NCBI GenBank assembly: GCA_003499525.1
Contig: DNTB01000085.1
Location: 62,001-126,000 of the forward strand
From: Flavobacteriales bacterium
GTDB taxonomy: Bacteria; Bacteroidota; Bacteroidia; Flavobacteriales_G; Salibacteraceae
DNA length: 64,000 nt
Direction of reading: 5' to 3'
Shown here: one piece after another, positions 55,033 to 63,408 of the stretch
Layout of the letters: the number at the start of each line of letters is the position of its first letter
Numbering within the stretch: the stretch's first letter is position 1
The notes under the pieces: model-generated
Told to the model about the DNA's origin: nothing
The model's database searches: none
The model's input: only the letters and a program-made list of their open reading frames with translations
Program-made: the position numbers and the translations under genes

Positions 55033-56558
55033 TAAGACAGCTTTTCAATACCAAGGTCAATTCTTGCAACGGTCTCTTTTTTCCCAAGAAATGAAGCAAT
55101 GTCAAACAATGATGGCCCCATACCTTTACCGGTTAGAACTAATCTAAGGGCAGGTCCAGCAGACCCAAACCCTATTGCTTTCTCCTCCAGATAGGACTTA
55201 AAGATTTCTTCAACACTTTTCGAACTGAAATCCTCTGCATCTGCAAATAGACGTTTAAGGTCTTTGAGAATTTCGGGAGTGTTTTCTTTCCATTTTTTTC
55301 GATGGGTTTTTTCATCGTATTCAGATGGACGAATAAAGAAGTACTTTCCTTCGCTAATAATCTCATGAGGGAATACAGCTCTTTCTTTCATCATTCCGCA
55401 GACTATGGCTAAAGTCTCAATGTCCACATCATGATTGATCTTTTCGACATCATCAATTAGTAGCTTCGCAAGATCCTCGTTCGGTGTTTCTTTGAGGTAT
55501 TGTTGATTGTACCAAAATGCCTTTTTTACATCGAATTTTGCCCCAGACTTACCAACACGTTCCAGGCTAAACGACTCTATTAGTTCATTCATAGAGAATA
55601 TTTCCTGCGTAGTACCCGGGTTCCAACCAAGAAATGCAAGAATGTTTATGAAAGCCTCTGGAAAAAACCCGGACTCTCTGTACCCTCGAATTTCTTCAAG
55701 GTCATCTGTAGTCCAGTTCAATGGAAAAACGGGAATGCCAAGCTGGTCGCCATCTCTCTTGCTCAGCTTCCCTTTGCCATCTGGCCTAAGAATGAGGGGT
55801 AAATGAGCAAATACAGGAGTTTCATCTGTCCAGCCTAACGCCTCGTAGAGTTTTATGTGCAACGGTGCTGAAGGTAGCCACTCTTCTCCTCTGATCACAT
55901 GACTGATTTTCATCAAATGATCATCCACCACATTTGCCAAATGGTAGGTTGGCATACCGTCCGACTTGAACAGGACTTTATCGTCTAAACTATTCGATTG
56001 TACCACAACCCACCCACGAACTGCATCATGGAAGCGAATTTCTTCGTTGCGCTCCATTTTAATGCGGATTACATATGGCTCTCCTGAATCAATTCTCCTT
56101 TGAACTTCATCTTTGCTAAGCGTTAAGGAGTTCTTCATGGATTGACGAGTCACATGATTGTATTGCCAGTTTGGCATTTTGCTTTTTGCCGCCGCTTCTC
56201 TCATCTCATCCAGCTCCTGGGGAGTGTCAAAAGCATAGTATGCACGACCAGAATCTATTAGCTGCTGGGCATAGGGTTTATAAATTTCCTTTCGTTCTGA
56301 TTGTCTGTAAGGGCCGTAACCTCCTCCTTTCCATGGGCTCTCATCGGGAATCATTCCGCTCCACTCCAGAGATTCTTTTATGTATTCTTCAGCCCGTTCA
56401 ACAAATCGGGTCTGATCTGTATCTTCAATTCGAAGCACAAAAACACCTTTATTTTTTCGAGCGTAAAGGAAATTGAACAAGGCCGTTCGTACTCCTCCCA
56501 TATGCAATGGGCCCGTAGGGCTTGGTGCAAAACGCACTCTTATTTTTGAATTTGACAT
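55032..56558 (-). CDS. gltX: Glutamyl-tRNA synthetase
   Basis: A 508-residue class Ib synthetase that charges tRNA(Glu). The HIGH-type motif is in FAPSPTGPLHMGGVRTALFN and the KMSKS loop is KLSKRDGD. With gatA also in the window, a non-discriminating GltX plus GatCAB route to Gln-tRNA(Gln) is possible, but a glutaminyl synthetase elsewhere is not excluded. Upstream TATCTTTG (56575-56582) is an exact match to the TAnnTTTG box. folB follows with a one-base overlap. Confidence 0.97.
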   Translation of the reverse strand: MSNSKIRVRFAPSPTGPLHMGGVRTALFNFLYARKNKGVFVLRIEDTDQTRFVERAEEYIKESLEWSGMIPDESPWKGGGYGPYRQSERKEIYKPYAQQLIDSGRAYYAFDTPQELDEMREAAAKSKMPNWQYNHVTRQSMKNSLTLSKDEVQRRIDSGEPYVIRIKMERNEEIRFHDAVRGWVVVQSNSLDDKVLFKSDGMPTYHLANVVDDHLMKISHVIRGEEWLPSAPLHIKLYEALGWTDETPVFAHLPLILRPDGKGKLSKRDGDQLGIPVFPLNWTTDDLEEIRGYRESGFFPEAFINILAFLGWNPGTTQEIFSMNELIESFSLERVGKSGAKFDVKKAFWYNQQYLKETPNEDLAKLLIDDVEKINHDVDIETLAIVCGMMKERAVFPHEIISEGKYFFIRPSEYDEKTHRKKWKENTPEILKDLKRLFADAEDFSSKSVEEIFKSYLEEKAIGFGSAGPALRLVLTGKGMGPSLFDIASFLGKKETVARIDLGIEKLS

Positions 56559-56574
56559 GGCAAAAAATTGGGGG

Positions 56575-56582
56575 CAAAGATA
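56575..56582 (-). promoter_or_regulatory. -7 promoter box TATCTTTG for gltX-folB
   Basis: On the minus strand TATCTTTG matches TAnnTTTG exactly and ends 16 bp before the gltX ATG. A -33 TTG is not obvious. Confidence 0.45.
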
Positions 56583-56614
56583 GACAGAAGCCTAACCCGG
56601 AAACTGAATAATTT

Positions 56615-57571
56615 CTAGAAACGCCTTTTCGAATAACCGTTGTATCGGTTTATGAAGTTTTTCGACCTCCCACCTGAAGTTCTTATGTGTTTTCCTACCT
56701 TCAGTTGGATCATGCCATAAAAATCATTGTGATCTGCATTTCCTCTTCGGCCGATTCCGTTTCCTTGCGATTTGGTTAACCTACGGTCAGAAAGTTGAGC
56801 GGCAATTACACCATTCTGTTCTCTAATCGCATTCAGATCGTAATATTCTGTACTTACATCATCTAAATAATCTGTTAAAGCCCATCGGGCACAAAACTCT
56901 AAAGTGATGTTCCATGTTGCACGTTTCATGCTGTTCTTCGATGGAATATCAAACTTAAAACCTATGTTCAAAGGTATAGCCGCCGTAATCCTTGAATATT
57001 TTTTGGTTCCCTCTTTGATTCCCTGACCTTCTGTTCCAAGAGGTTGTAATGCGTACCATTCACCGTTTAGTTGAGCCTCAGGGTTGAAGTACAATGCAGT
57101 TATACCTGTGGCAATGTACATTGAGAATAACAAGGGCTGACGGTACCATTGGGGCGCATTTGGTGCTAATGGGACTTCTTCAGGGATAATATAGAACTCT
57201 ACTAATGGAGAAACTTCAATTATTCTTGTTCGGACATGAAGGTTTCTTTCATACCTGTCTTCATTTAGTGTTAAACTGTCACCACTTGAAACCTGAATGT
57301 ACCCTACTTCACCACGAAGTTTAAACCGATTGTTTAGTCTGTATTTGTAACCTCCGCTTACGCTAAACTGAAATGCTTCTGGATTAATATCACCTAGAAA
57401 TCTATTTGCCGTCATTTCGCTTCCACCCAAATCTCCCAAAAGGGCAGTGGGGCCACCACCAATATAAATTTCATGACGAAACTGAGTCCATTGCTGACCC
57501 TGTGCCAAAAAAGGCATAGTAGCCAACCATAGAACACCTACAAAGATGATATGTTTAAACCCTGCTTTCAA
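56615..57571 (-). CDS. DUF6089 / PorG-like outer-membrane beta-barrel protein
   Basis: A 318-residue exported protein: signal peptide (about 1-25) and then a beta-barrel body with WTQFRHEIYIGGGPTALLGD, FSVSGGYKYRLNNRFKLRGE and AAIPLNIGFKFDIP. This is the pattern of DUF6089 proteins, a group that includes the T9SS protein PorG. Whether this one is a T9SS component or a paralogue cannot be decided, but the porZ start 6 kb away fits. The upstream spacer has an 8-bp hairpin (57607-57625). Confidence 0.8.
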   Translation of the reverse strand: MKAGFKHIIFVGVLWLATMPFLAQGQQWTQFRHEIYIGGGPTALLGDLGGSEMTANRFLGDINPEAFQFSVSGGYKYRLNNRFKLRGEVGYIQVSSGDSLTLNEDRYERNLHVRTRIIEVSPLVEFYIIPEEVPLAPNAPQWYRQPLLFSMYIATGITALYFNPEAQLNGEWYALQPLGTEGQGIKEGTKKYSRITAAIPLNIGFKFDIPSKNSMKRATWNITLEFCARWALTDYLDDVSTEYYDLNAIREQNGVIAAQLSDRRLTKSQGNGIGRRGNADHNDFYGMIQLKVGKHIRTSGGRSKNFINRYNGYSKRRF

Positions 57572-57606
57572 GCAACCCCAAGTTGTAAATGTCGTTTTGC
57601 TATATT

Positions 57607-57625
57607 TCGGTTTTAGAAAAACCGA
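57607..57625. other. Hairpin in the divergent PorG-like/DUF4175 spacer
   Basis: TCGGTTTT (57607-57614) pairs perfectly with AAAACCGA (57618-57625) around a 3-nt loop. It has no terminator T run on the side that would end a known gene and lies in the leader region of both divergent genes; its role is open. Confidence 0.4.
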
Positions 57626-57689
57626 GTTAACTCACCCTCAAAAGCAAAAACTACGACATTTGCATTTTGCGACAAATATCAACAATTAG

Positions 57690-60600
57690 TTGGGAATAAC
57701 TATTCAAGACATATTAAAAAATATCGAAGGTTTTTATAAGAGGTATTATCTTAACCTTCTGATTAGGGGCCTTTTACTAAGCTCCGGGCTGCTGATTTCG
57801 TGGTTTATTGTAGTTAATACCGCGGAATTCCTTGGTAACTTCAATGGAGTGGTTAGATTCATGATTTATTACGGAACTATCAGCTTAGCTCTCCTTGTTT
57901 TGGGCTTTTGGGTCGTCATTCCCACGCTAAAACTCCTGAAGATAAAAGAAGGTTTAAGTCAGGAGGATTGTGCAATTTTTATAGGAAACCATTATAAGAA
58001 TATTGGAGATAAGTTGTTGAATACCATTCAATTAAGTCTGGATCGTGAAAAAAACGAACTTAACAAAGCAGCACTTGATCAGAAGATAAACCAAATAGCA
58101 GGATATGATTTTTCAGGGGCTGTTCAATTTAGAAAGAATAAAAAATGGCTGCCTTATTTTGTTATTCCTTTTGGAGTTTTGTTTACTCTTATCGTCTTAA
58201 GCCCGGATCTAATTATAAAATCATCAAAAAGAATCATTGAATACGGTATTCCATACCACGAAATGGCCCCATTTGACTTTGTTTTTGAGAGCGATGAATA
58301 TTGGGTTAAGGAAGGCCAGGATGTTTTGGTTAAAGTGGATTTTAAGGGAGATCAGCTTCCAGAGCAAAGTAGTATTGTTCTTTCAGACCGGTATTATCGC
58401 ATGCAGGGGTCAGGGCTAGGTAAGTTCATCTATAAAATACGAAATGTCAAAAATGACATGGAATTTAGGATTAAAGCGGGCAAATATTTTTCGAAGGTAG
58501 TCCCGATAAAAGTATATCCACAGCCTAAAGTCGAGTCCTTACAATTGATCTTGAACTACCCTGATTATCTCAATAAAAGGCTCGATACCATAGAGGTTAT
58601 AGACAAAGTTGAGGTTCCCGAGGGGACTGCTTTGAAATGGAGAATTGAAACAAGTAAGACGGAAAGCGTAATGTTCTTGGAAGATTCAAATAGTCAATTC
58701 CAGAGGTATTCGCCCGGAAACTTTGAGTTTAACCTAAAGCCTATTAAGGATTTGAATTATAGAATTGTACTGGAGAATGAGCTATTGAATGACACCTCAA
58801 CAGTTCGCAAAATCTCAGTCCTAAAGGATGCTTTTCCCAGAATAAACTGCGAGATGGTTAAGGATAGCTTAAGTCCTAATCTGTTCTATTTCTCTGGAAG
58901 AATAGAAGATGACCATGGGTTCAGTTCATTATTTGCTGAAATAAAGCATGGAGGAAGCAAAGATTTAGTCTATCTGAATGTTGATAACAAAGCGATGATC
59001 CAATCTTTCTCCTATTTGGTGAACGGAAGAGATTTTATTGAGGAGGACCTGGAGGTGACCTTCACAGTCAGGGACAACGATCAGCCGAATGGACTAAAGA
59101 AATCGTCTTCACGGGCATATCTCCTAAAAGGGTTTAATCCTGACCTCGAAGAACAACTTAGGGGAGAAAAGCTTGAGTCTCTTAAATCAGATTTAGAAAA
59201 AAGTGGAACTCGGGGTAACGAGCTCAACAAGGAGCTGAATGAATTGAGGAAAGAGTTGATATCAGAAAGGAGTATGGACTGGGAAGAAGTGGAAAAGATA
59301 AAAGAGTGGATGAAAGAACAGCAAAAGCTCAATGAAGAGATTCAGAGTTTGAACGAGCTAAAGGAAGAAGTGGAGAAAATTAGTGATGAGGAGGTTAGCA
59401 AGGAGCTAAGTGATGAGGCAAAGGCGCTGGAGGAACTCATGGAAGAAATTCTTGACCAAGATATGATTGAGATGCTGGAGAAGCTCGAGGAATTACTTGA
59501 AAAAATGGATAAAGACGGCGCTCTTGATTCCATGGAGCAAATACAGGCAGAGTCTGACGAATTGGAAGAAATGCTCGAAAGGACTTTAGAGCTTTACAAA
59601 CAATTAGAATTTGAATATGAGCTCGAGAAAACAATTAATAAACTCGAGGAGCTTGCGGAAAAACAGGAGGAGCTTTCTGAAGAAACCAATGATACGGAAG
59701 GAAAAGATCAAGACGGATTGAATAATGAGTTTGATCAGCTTAGAGAGAAAATGAAAGAACTTGATCAAATGAACAAGGATTTGCAAAACCCAAATGACTT
59801 TGGACAAGATGAAGAAAATGCTGAAAAAATTGATGAAGCTCAGGATAAGGCATCGCAAAATTTAAATCAGGGCAAGGATAAAAAGGCAAACGACAATCAG
59901 AAAGATGCGTCAGATTCGATGAAAGAAATGGCGGATAAAATGGGTAATTCACTCAATGCAATGAGGGCCCAGCAGAATATGGAAGACCTAAATGCACTGA
60001 GAGAACTTCAAGAAAATTTGTTAAGAATGTCTTTTGATCAGGAGGATATAATCAAATCCGTACAAGGGGCTAAAAAGAGTGATCCCGCCCTATCGCAGGC
60101 GATGGATCAGCAGAATCAACTCGTGCGCAGTTCTAAAATTGTAAAAGATTCACTTATTGCATTGGGTATGAGGCAACCCATGTTGGATCAGACCATAAAC
60201 AAAGAGATAAGAGCGGTCGAATTATCCATGAAGGAGGCAATAGAGTATTCAGAGGAAGGTAGAAATGACATGACGATGAGGTCGCAGAGAAAAGCGCTGA
60301 CATCTATCAACAACCTGGCAGTAATGCTCGATGAGGTCATTAACCAACTACAGCAGCAAATGGCTCAAAGTATGCCGTCAAAAGCTAACTGTATGAAGCC
60401 CGGGCAGGGGAAAGGCAGCAAGCCGTCTATGCAGGAAATGAAGAAGATGCAGCAGCAACTCAATAAGAAAATGGGTGAAATGCAGAAACAACTCGAAAAA
60501 GGAAATAAAGGAAAGCCGGGCGAAAAGGGAAACGGAATGAATGAAGACCTCGCTAAGGCAGCGGCTCAACAAGCCAAAATTCGTAGTGAAATAAGGCGAA

Positions 60601-60965
60601 TGAGCGAAGAGCTAATGAAAGAGGGCAACCTCAACGATGGAGGTCAGCTAAAAAAACTCGCTGAGATAATGGAAAAGAACGAAGAGGACATCATAAACAA
60701 ACAGATCAGCAGAGAAACAATGAAGAGGCAACAAGAAATAATGAATCGTCTGCTGCAAGCTGAAAATGCCGAAAGAGAAAGAGAAATGAAAAAAGAGCGT
60801 GAGTCAGAAACCGGCATTAACAAAAAAACCATTGAAGATCAGGCGCTTGAAGAATTCCTGAGAAGAAAACAGGAAGAAATCGAAAACCTAAGAAGGGTGC
60901 CTCTTCAACTCAATGAGTATTATAAAGACAAGTCAGGGACCTATTTGCAAGACATAAATAAATGA
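57690..60965 (+). CDS. DUF4175 family membrane protein with long coiled coil
   Basis: A 1091-residue protein of unknown function found in Bacteroidota. Start is a TTG at 57690, directly after an in-frame TAG; the first in-frame ATG would lose TM1. Three membrane segments (about 22-45, 56-78, 152-172) are followed by an extracytoplasmic beta-rich region (about 190-480) and then roughly 580 residues of highly charged, Glu/Lys/Gln/Met-rich coiled coil (LRKELISERSMDWEEVEKIK and onward). ybeY follows 4 bp after its stop and mnmG overlaps that, so three genes run together. The protein could be a large scaffold in the envelope; that is inference. Confidence 0.82.
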   Translation: MGITIQDILKNIEGFYKRYYLNLLIRGLLLSSGLLISWFIVVNTAEFLGNFNGVVRFMIYYGTISLALLVLGFWVVIPTLKLLKIKEGLSQEDCAIFIGNHYKNIGDKLLNTIQLSLDREKNELNKAALDQKINQIAGYDFSGAVQFRKNKKWLPYFVIPFGVLFTLIVLSPDLIIKSSKRIIEYGIPYHEMAPFDFVFESDEYWVKEGQDVLVKVDFKGDQLPEQSSIVLSDRYYRMQGSGLGKFIYKIRNVKNDMEFRIKAGKYFSKVVPIKVYPQPKVESLQLILNYPDYLNKRLDTIEVIDKVEVPEGTALKWRIETSKTESVMFLEDSNSQFQRYSPGNFEFNLKPIKDLNYRIVLENELLNDTSTVRKISVLKDAFPRINCEMVKDSLSPNLFYFSGRIEDDHGFSSLFAEIKHGGSKDLVYLNVDNKAMIQSFSYLVNGRDFIEEDLEVTFTVRDNDQPNGLKKSSSRAYLLKGFNPDLEEQLRGEKLESLKSDLEKSGTRGNELNKELNELRKELISERSMDWEEVEKIKEWMKEQQKLNEEIQSLNELKEEVEKISDEEVSKELSDEAKALEELMEEILDQDMIEMLEKLEELLEKMDKDGALDSMEQIQAESDELEEMLERTLELYKQLEFEYELEKTINKLEELAEKQEELSEETNDTEGKDQDGLNNEFDQLREKMKELDQMNKDLQNPNDFGQDEENAEKIDEAQDKASQNLNQGKDKKANDNQKDASDSMKEMADKMGNSLNAMRAQQNMEDLNALRELQENLLRMSFDQEDIIKSVQGAKKSDPALSQAMDQQNQLVRSSKIVKDSLIALGMRQPMLDQTINKEIRAVELSMKEAIEYSEEGRNDMTMRSQRKALTSINNLAVMLDEVINQLQQQMAQSMPSKANCMKPGQGKGSKPSMQEMKKMQQQLNKKMGEMQKQLEKGNKGKPGEKGNGMNEDLAKAAAQQAKIRSEIRRMSEELMKEGNLNDGGQLKKLAEIMEKNEEDIINKQISRETMKRQQEIMNRLLQAENAEREREMKKERESETGINKKTIEDQALEEFLRRKQEEIENLRRVPLQLNEYYKDKSGTYLQDINK

Positions 60966-60969
60966 TTAT

Positions 60970-61401
60970 ATGGATGTTAGCTTTTTCGAGGCTGATGTGA
61001 AAATATTAGATCAACTTGATGAAATTGCGATTAGGAGCTGGCTGGATAGTATTGTCCGAACGGGCCATTTTAGTACCTCGGAGGTTAATGTGGTCTTTAC
61101 ATCGGATGAGTATCTATTAGCATTAAATAAACAGTTTTTAAACCATGACTACTATACTGATGTTATCACATTTGAAAAGAATTGGACGGACGGTGTTAGG
61201 TTGGAAATATATATAAGTGTTGACAGGGCAAAAGAGAATGCCGAGACCGAAGGCGTGAAGCTTTTAAAAGAGCTCTTAAGGCTTATCATACACGGCGTGC
61301 TTCACTCCGAGGGAATGAAAGATAAAAAGAATGAAGAAAAAAGGGCAATGAGGATAAGAGAAGACCGGGCTATTGAGGAGTATTTTAAATGTTTCACGTG
61401 A
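60970..61401 (+). CDS. ybeY: Endoribonuclease / rRNA maturation factor YbeY
   Basis: A 143-residue metal-dependent RNase for 16S rRNA 3' maturation and ribosome quality control. The core motif is HGVLHSEGMKD, giving two of the three histidine ligands of the usual HGxLHLxGxDH; the third position is lysine here. Upstream YYTDVITFEKNW matches the family's D-T-L-SFP region. It lies 4 bp after the DUF4175 gene and its last 13 bp overlap mnmG, within the first parS-like site. Confidence 0.92.
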   Translation: MDVSFFEADVKILDQLDEIAIRSWLDSIVRTGHFSTSEVNVVFTSDEYLLALNKQFLNHDYYTDVITFEKNWTDGVRLEIYISVDRAKENAETEGVKLLKELLRLIIHGVLHSEGMKDKKNEEKRAMRIREDRAIEEYFKCFT

Positions 61402-63284
61402 AACGATACGACAAGATGTTTAACACGTATGATGTAATAGTAGTTGGAGGGGGCCACGCGGGAAGTGAGGCTGCGGCAGCAGCGGCTAAAATGGGAGCCA
61501 AAACAATCTTGATCACTATGGACATGATGAAGATGGCACAGATGTCATGTAATCCCGCGATGGGTGGTGTAGCGAAAGGCCAAATCATCCGCGAAATAGA
61601 TGCCATCGGAGGCTATTCAGGAATCGTATCAGATAGGTCGGCGATCCAATTCCGAATGCTAAACCGATCGAAAGGCCCGGCAATGTGGAGTCCTCGTACA
61701 CAAAATGATCGTGTATTATTTTCAACAGAATGGCGATCTCTACTAGAGCAGGTTGAAAACTTAGATTTTTGGCAGGATACCGTAGTGGATTTGATCGAAA
61801 AATCCGGAAGGATAACCGGAGTAAAGACCGCAATGGGTATTACCATCCATTGTAAAGCCCTTATTCTAACTTCCGGTACATTTATGAATGGCATTATTCA
61901 TATCGGTGAAGAGCAGTACAAGGGAGGGAGGATTGGAGACCGGGCATCCTATGGAATTACTGAAAAATTAAATAGCTGGGGTTTTCACTCAGGGAGAATG
62001 AAAACAGGTACCCCTCCTCGCATAGATGGACGTTCTCTGAATTACTCCCGGATGGAAGAACAAAAAGGAGATGAGAACCCGGGTAAATTCAGCTTTTGGA
62101 ACACAAAACCTTTGAAAAAGCAACGCAGCTGTTGGATAACCTATACCAACCCTGGAGTTCATGATGAATTGAGAACGGGATTTGAATTTTCTCCCATGTT
62201 CAATGGGCGAATTGAAGGCATAGGGCCAAGATATTGCCCCTCGATAGAAGACAAAATTGATCGCTTTTCTGACAAAGACCGGCATCAAATTTTTGTAGAA
62301 CCGGAGGGTTGGAATACAGTTGAAATGTATATTAATGGGTTTTCAACAAGTCTGCCGAAAAACGTCCAACTAAGTGCGATAAGAAGGATTCCAGGGTTTG
62401 AGAATGCAAAAATGTTCAGGCCCGGATATGCCATAGAATATGATTTCTTCCCCCCTCTTCAAATTAAAAAGACTCTCGAAACCAAACTGATCGAAGGCCT
62501 TTTCTTCAGTGGTCAGATCAACGGAACTACAGGGTATGAAGAAGCAGCGAGCCAGGGACTAATCGCGGGTATAAATGCAGTATTAAGTACGAGAGGAGAG
62601 GCACCATTTGTACTGGAAAGAAATGAGGCATATATCGGTGTTTTGATCGATGACCTGGTAACTAAGGGTACCGACGAGCCCTATCGGATGTTTACTTCTA
62701 GGGCAGAGCATAGGATTTTGTTGAGACAGGATAATGCCGATGAGCGTTTGTTTGCGCACGGTTTATCTTTTGGCCTGCACTCGGATGAAAGGAAAGCAAC
62801 TTTTGAAGAAAGGTCTGAATTCAAGAAAAAGGCTTGTAAAGTGTTAGACAATGAAAGCGCAGACCCTGATACCATCAATAGTATACTTGTTTCAAAGAAT
62901 ACCGGAACAATAAAACAAAAAGTTAAGTGGTCTGGCATCATTAGAAGACCTCAAATAAAAATTCAGGATATTATCCCATTGTCTGATGGCTTGAAAAAAC
63001 TTTCAATAGAGAGGAAGGATTACCAGGAACTTTTAGAGCAAGTAGAAATTGAATACAAGTATGAAGGATACATAAATAGAGAAAAGGAATTTGCAAAAAG
63101 ACTTAAAGACCTGGACAGTATTTCTATTCCTGTAGATTTTGCATATGAAGAAATGAAATCAATGTCATCAGAAGCTCGGGAAAAGCTAAAAAGCATAAAA
63201 CCTATGAGTTTGGGTCAGGCCTCAAGAATTAGTGGCGTGTCTCCCGCTGATATTTCGGCACTTTTAATAAAAATGGGTCGATAG
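61389..63284 (+). CDS. mnmG: tRNA uridine 5-carboxymethylaminomethyl modification enzyme MnmG (GidA)
   Basis: With MnmE it installs the carboxymethylaminomethyl group on U34 of certain tRNAs, using FAD and a folate carbon. The 631-residue protein opens MFHVKRYDKMFNTYDVIVVGGGHAGSEA in two pieces: a leader from the ATG at 61389, and the FAD motif GGGHAGSEAA. MGGVAKGQIIREIDAIGG and the C-terminal SGVSPADISALLI are typical. An internal ATG at 61416 is an alternative start. The 61389 start sits inside a parS-like site; the stop sits inside a second one. Confidence 0.96.
   Translation: MFHVKRYDKMFNTYDVIVVGGGHAGSEAAAAAAKMGAKTILITMDMMKMAQMSCNPAMGGVAKGQIIREIDAIGGYSGIVSDRSAIQFRMLNRSKGPAMWSPRTQNDRVLFSTEWRSLLEQVENLDFWQDTVVDLIEKSGRITGVKTAMGITIHCKALILTSGTFMNGIIHIGEEQYKGGRIGDRASYGITEKLNSWGFHSGRMKTGTPPRIDGRSLNYSRMEEQKGDENPGKFSFWNTKPLKKQRSCWITYTNPGVHDELRTGFEFSPMFNGRIEGIGPRYCPSIEDKIDRFSDKDRHQIFVEPEGWNTVEMYINGFSTSLPKNVQLSAIRRIPGFENAKMFRPGYAIEYDFFPPLQIKKTLETKLIEGLFFSGQINGTTGYEEAASQGLIAGINAVLSTRGEAPFVLERNEAYIGVLIDDLVTKGTDEPYRMFTSRAEHRILLRQDNADERLFAHGLSFGLHSDERKATFEERSEFKKKACKVLDNESADPDTINSILVSKNTGTIKQKVKWSGIIRRPQIKIQDIIPLSDGLKKLSIERKDYQELLEQVEIEYKYEGYINREKEFAKRLKDLDSISIPVDFAYEEMKSMSSEAREKLKSIKPMSLGQASRISGVSPADISALLIKMGR
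61390..61405. other. parS-like ParB-binding site 1
   Basis: TGTTTCACGTGAAACG matches the bacterial parS consensus TGTTTCACGTGAAACA at 15 of 16 bases and contains a perfect 14-bp palindrome GTTTCACGTGAAAC (61391-61404). It covers the mnmG start codon and the ybeY stop. Confidence 0.8.
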
Positions 63285-63298
63285 TGTCACGTGAAACA
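63283..63298. other. parS-like ParB-binding site 2
   Basis: AGTGTCACGTGAAACA matches the parS consensus at 14 of 16 bases, including the whole CACGTGAAACA right half. It covers the last bases of the mnmG stop. Distance to site 1 is about 1.9 kb. Confidence 0.65.
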
Positions 63299-63408
63299 AT
63301 TGTAAAGAACTGATAAACAGATGAATAGATATTATTTTCAACCAAATATTTCACACAATATTTTTAACCACCAACTGTTTTAAATGGTCATCCGTTATAT
63401 CTATAGAT

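Noticed and set aside
59081..60832. Several minus-strand frames opposite the DUF4175 coiled coil
   Set aside because: Glu/Lys-rich codons on the plus strand give Ser/Phe/Leu-rich open frames on the minus strand; none has domains or start context.
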